A stretch of 64,000 nt of DNA from Jeotgalibacillus soli (GTDB lineage Bacteria; Bacillota; Bacilli; Bacillales; Jeotgalibacillaceae): the NCBI RefSeq assembly GCF_000829435.1, contig NZ_JXRP01000016.1, forward strand, positions 1 through 64,000. The letters are read 5' to 3'. Position 1 is the stretch's first letter; the number at the start of each line of letters is the position of its first letter. This document shows, piece after piece, positions 62,843 through 64,000 of the stretch. The notes under the pieces were generated by a model. The model was not told where the DNA came from and did no database searches. It saw nothing but the letters and a program-made list of their open reading frames with translations. The translations under genes were made by a program, and so were the position numbers.

Positions 62843-62862
62843 AAGTGCAATCGTTTGCACTT
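62843..62862. promoter_or_regulatory. LacI-type operator / cre-like site
   Basis: AAGTGCAA-TCGT-TTGCACTT, a perfect palindrome with 8-bp arms. It matches the CcpA cre consensus at all but one position and also fits sugar repressors of the LacI/GalR family such as MalR. It lies 22 bp upstream of the glucosidase start. Confidence 0.7.
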
Positions 62863-63076
62863 TTGGATAAAAAATTATCGGATGAAATCATCCGTTTATA
62901 AAAAGCTATAAATCCTGTATGCCAAAATATTTATAGTTATTATATTACCGCTTACATAAATATTAATCAACGACTTTTTTATATGAAAGATTAAAATAAG
63001 AGCCGGCTTCTCATTAGGAAACCAGCAATGAAAAATAAAGAAGAAATAATTTACAGTCTGCAGCTCAATTCTGAAA

Positions 63077-64000
63077 CTACTGAGCTTTTTTAAGCTGAGT
63101 AGTCATTTCTTCACGCTCTTCCTCCGATATTTTTTTGACTTCAAGATAGAGGCTATGGAGCCCCTTTAAGTCATATATCTTAAAAACATGACCCTGCTCA
63201 TAGATCTCATCACTGTTCTTAGACGCAAAATGACGTGCTCTGAACCATCCGCCAATGGTATCAACATCATTTTCATTAATATCAATTGCTAACAGATTGT
63301 TCACATTTTGAACAAGGACCTTTGAATCGAGAATATAATGATTGTCATTTATTTTCCTCACCTCTGGCACTTCATCCGCATCGAACTCATCCTGAACATC
63401 TCCAATAATTTCTTCAATGATATCTTCCATTGTCACAAGACCTGATGTTCCTCCGTATTCATCTAGTAAAATGCCAATATGCATACGATTTTTTTGGAAT
63501 TTCAGTAGTAATTTATTCACGGGAATATTTTCAATTACTTGAATAACTGGGTGAGTATAATCTGTCACCAATCGATTTCCATTAGCCGGGTTTTCGATAT
63601 AGGACGCCATCAATTCTTTCATATTAATCATCCCAATGACATGGTCTTTGTTACCGTCTTCAAGTACAGGGTACCGTGTATATTGCTCTTCTCCCACGAG
63701 TTTAAATACTTCTCGCAAAGTGAGGCCGCTGTTTACAAAAATAATTTCTGTCCGTGGTACCATGATTTCCTTTGCTACTCGTTCATCAAAATCGAAAATT
63801 TTGTTTACGTATCGATACTCAGATGGATTGATCTCCCCGCTTTTAAAGCTTTCAGATAAAATCATTCGAAGATCTTCTTCCGAATGAGCAAGATCATCAT
63901 GCATTGAAGCTGGTTTTAACCCGAAAAACCTGGTCATTAAGTGGGCGGATCCTTTTAGCAGCCAAATAATTGGATACAATAGGCGGCTAAACAAAATGAG
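63077..64000 (-). CDS. HlyC/CorC-family membrane protein (incomplete)
   Basis: C-terminal part (about 307 codons seen) of a hemolysin C/CorC-type protein; the frame is still open at the window edge, so the start and most of the N-terminal DUF21 membrane domain lie outside. Visible are the end of DUF21, two CBS domains (about REIMVPRTEIIFVNSGLTLREVF then YTRYPVLEDGNKDHVIGMINMKEL, and TDYTHPVIQVIENIPVNKLL then IGILLDEYGGTSGLVTMEDIIEEIIGDVQDEFD), and the CorC_HlyC domain (YILDSKVLVQNVNNLLAID, DTIGGWF). Relatives act in magnesium or cobalt efflux (CNNM/MpfA type). Nothing distinctive lies in the 250 bp between it and the glucosidase operator. Confidence 0.9.
   Translation of the reverse strand, partial: LILFSRLLYPIIWLLKGSAHLMTRFFGLKPASMHDDLAHSEEDLRMILSESFKSGEINPSEYRYVNKIFDFDERVAKEIMVPRTEIIFVNSGLTLREVFKLVGEEQYTRYPVLEDGNKDHVIGMINMKELMASYIENPANGNRLVTDYTHPVIQVIENIPVNKLLLKFQKNRMHIGILLDEYGGTSGLVTMEDIIEEIIGDVQDEFDADEVPEVRKINDNHYILDSKVLVQNVNNLLAIDINENDVDTIGGWFRARHFASKNSDEIYEQGHVFKIYDLKGLHSLYLEVKKISEEEREEMTTQLKKAQ

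Overview
The window looks like a chromosomal segment of an endospore-forming, low-GC Firmicute of the Bacillaceae. The evidence is strong GGAGG-type ribosome binding sites, many TTG and GTG starts, sporulation genes (prkA, yhbH, spoVR, sspK, two CotB-like coat proteins), sigma-E-like and sigma-54 (SigL) promoters, cre and LexA boxes, and gene order recalling the yhb-yhc-yhd region of Bacillus subtilis (queG/yhbA, yhbB, trmL/cspR, prkA, yhbH, a yhcT-like pseudouridine synthase, yhcX, pgcA, yhcYZ, yhdB).

Layout. 1-890: end of a large tRNA operon (Val-Thr-Tyr-Trp-His-Gln-Gly-Cys-Leu) and its terminator. 900-2030: decayed IS21-type istA. 2650-7446: a perfect -24/-12 sigma-54 promoter followed by an amidase, a CapA-like phosphoesterase-fold protein, an ISL3 transposase fragment, a 39-residue membrane protein and a sodium:solute symporter. 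7800-11070 (minus strand): two CotB-like proteins, one with a Lys-Asp repeat tail, flanking a stop-interrupted ArsB-like transporter. 11330-11860: a sigma-A promoter with a LexA box and two small translationally coupled genes. 12180-16340: tRNA-Gly, B3/4 protein, queG, yhbB, trmL, nfrA. 16590-21500: two-component system, Sco lipoprotein, PepSY membrane protein and FixH/YtkA-like lipoprotein. 21530-25270: FCD-type GntR regulator divergent from an SLC13 transporter and a YcsA-type dehydrogenase, with palindromic operators and a cre-like site between them. 25300-30060: prkA, two small paralogues (one behind a perfect cre), membrane proteins and yhbH.

30400-38340: purine-type permease, rocB, nitroreductase, sspK, flavin reductases, aldo/keto reductase and pseudouridine synthase. 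38670-40190: a secreted 45-residue peptide gene facing a helix-turn-helix/TPR regulator of RNPP type, a likely quorum-sensing pair. 40300-41220: thiol oxidoreductase and bdbC. 41830-48520: yhcX, pgcA, yhcYZ, intergenic repeats, a CPBP protease whose promoter lies inside a 42-bp perfect palindrome, and yhdB. 48700-57460: Old Yellow Enzyme-like pseudogene, PepSY protein, spoVR, azoreductase, quinone-reductase-like protein, uppP facing a DedA gene, EcsC. 57700-64000: SulP permease, universal-stress-protein pseudogene, CDF transporter, GH13 glucosidase with a LacI-type operator, and an incomplete CBS-domain protein.

Points that stand out: the putative peptide/receptor pair, the LexA-controlled small operon, the sigma-54 amidase operon, the Lys-Asp coat-like protein, the palindrome over the CPBP promoter, and three otherwise intact genes broken only by in-frame TAA codons, at least two of which replace a conserved lysine.
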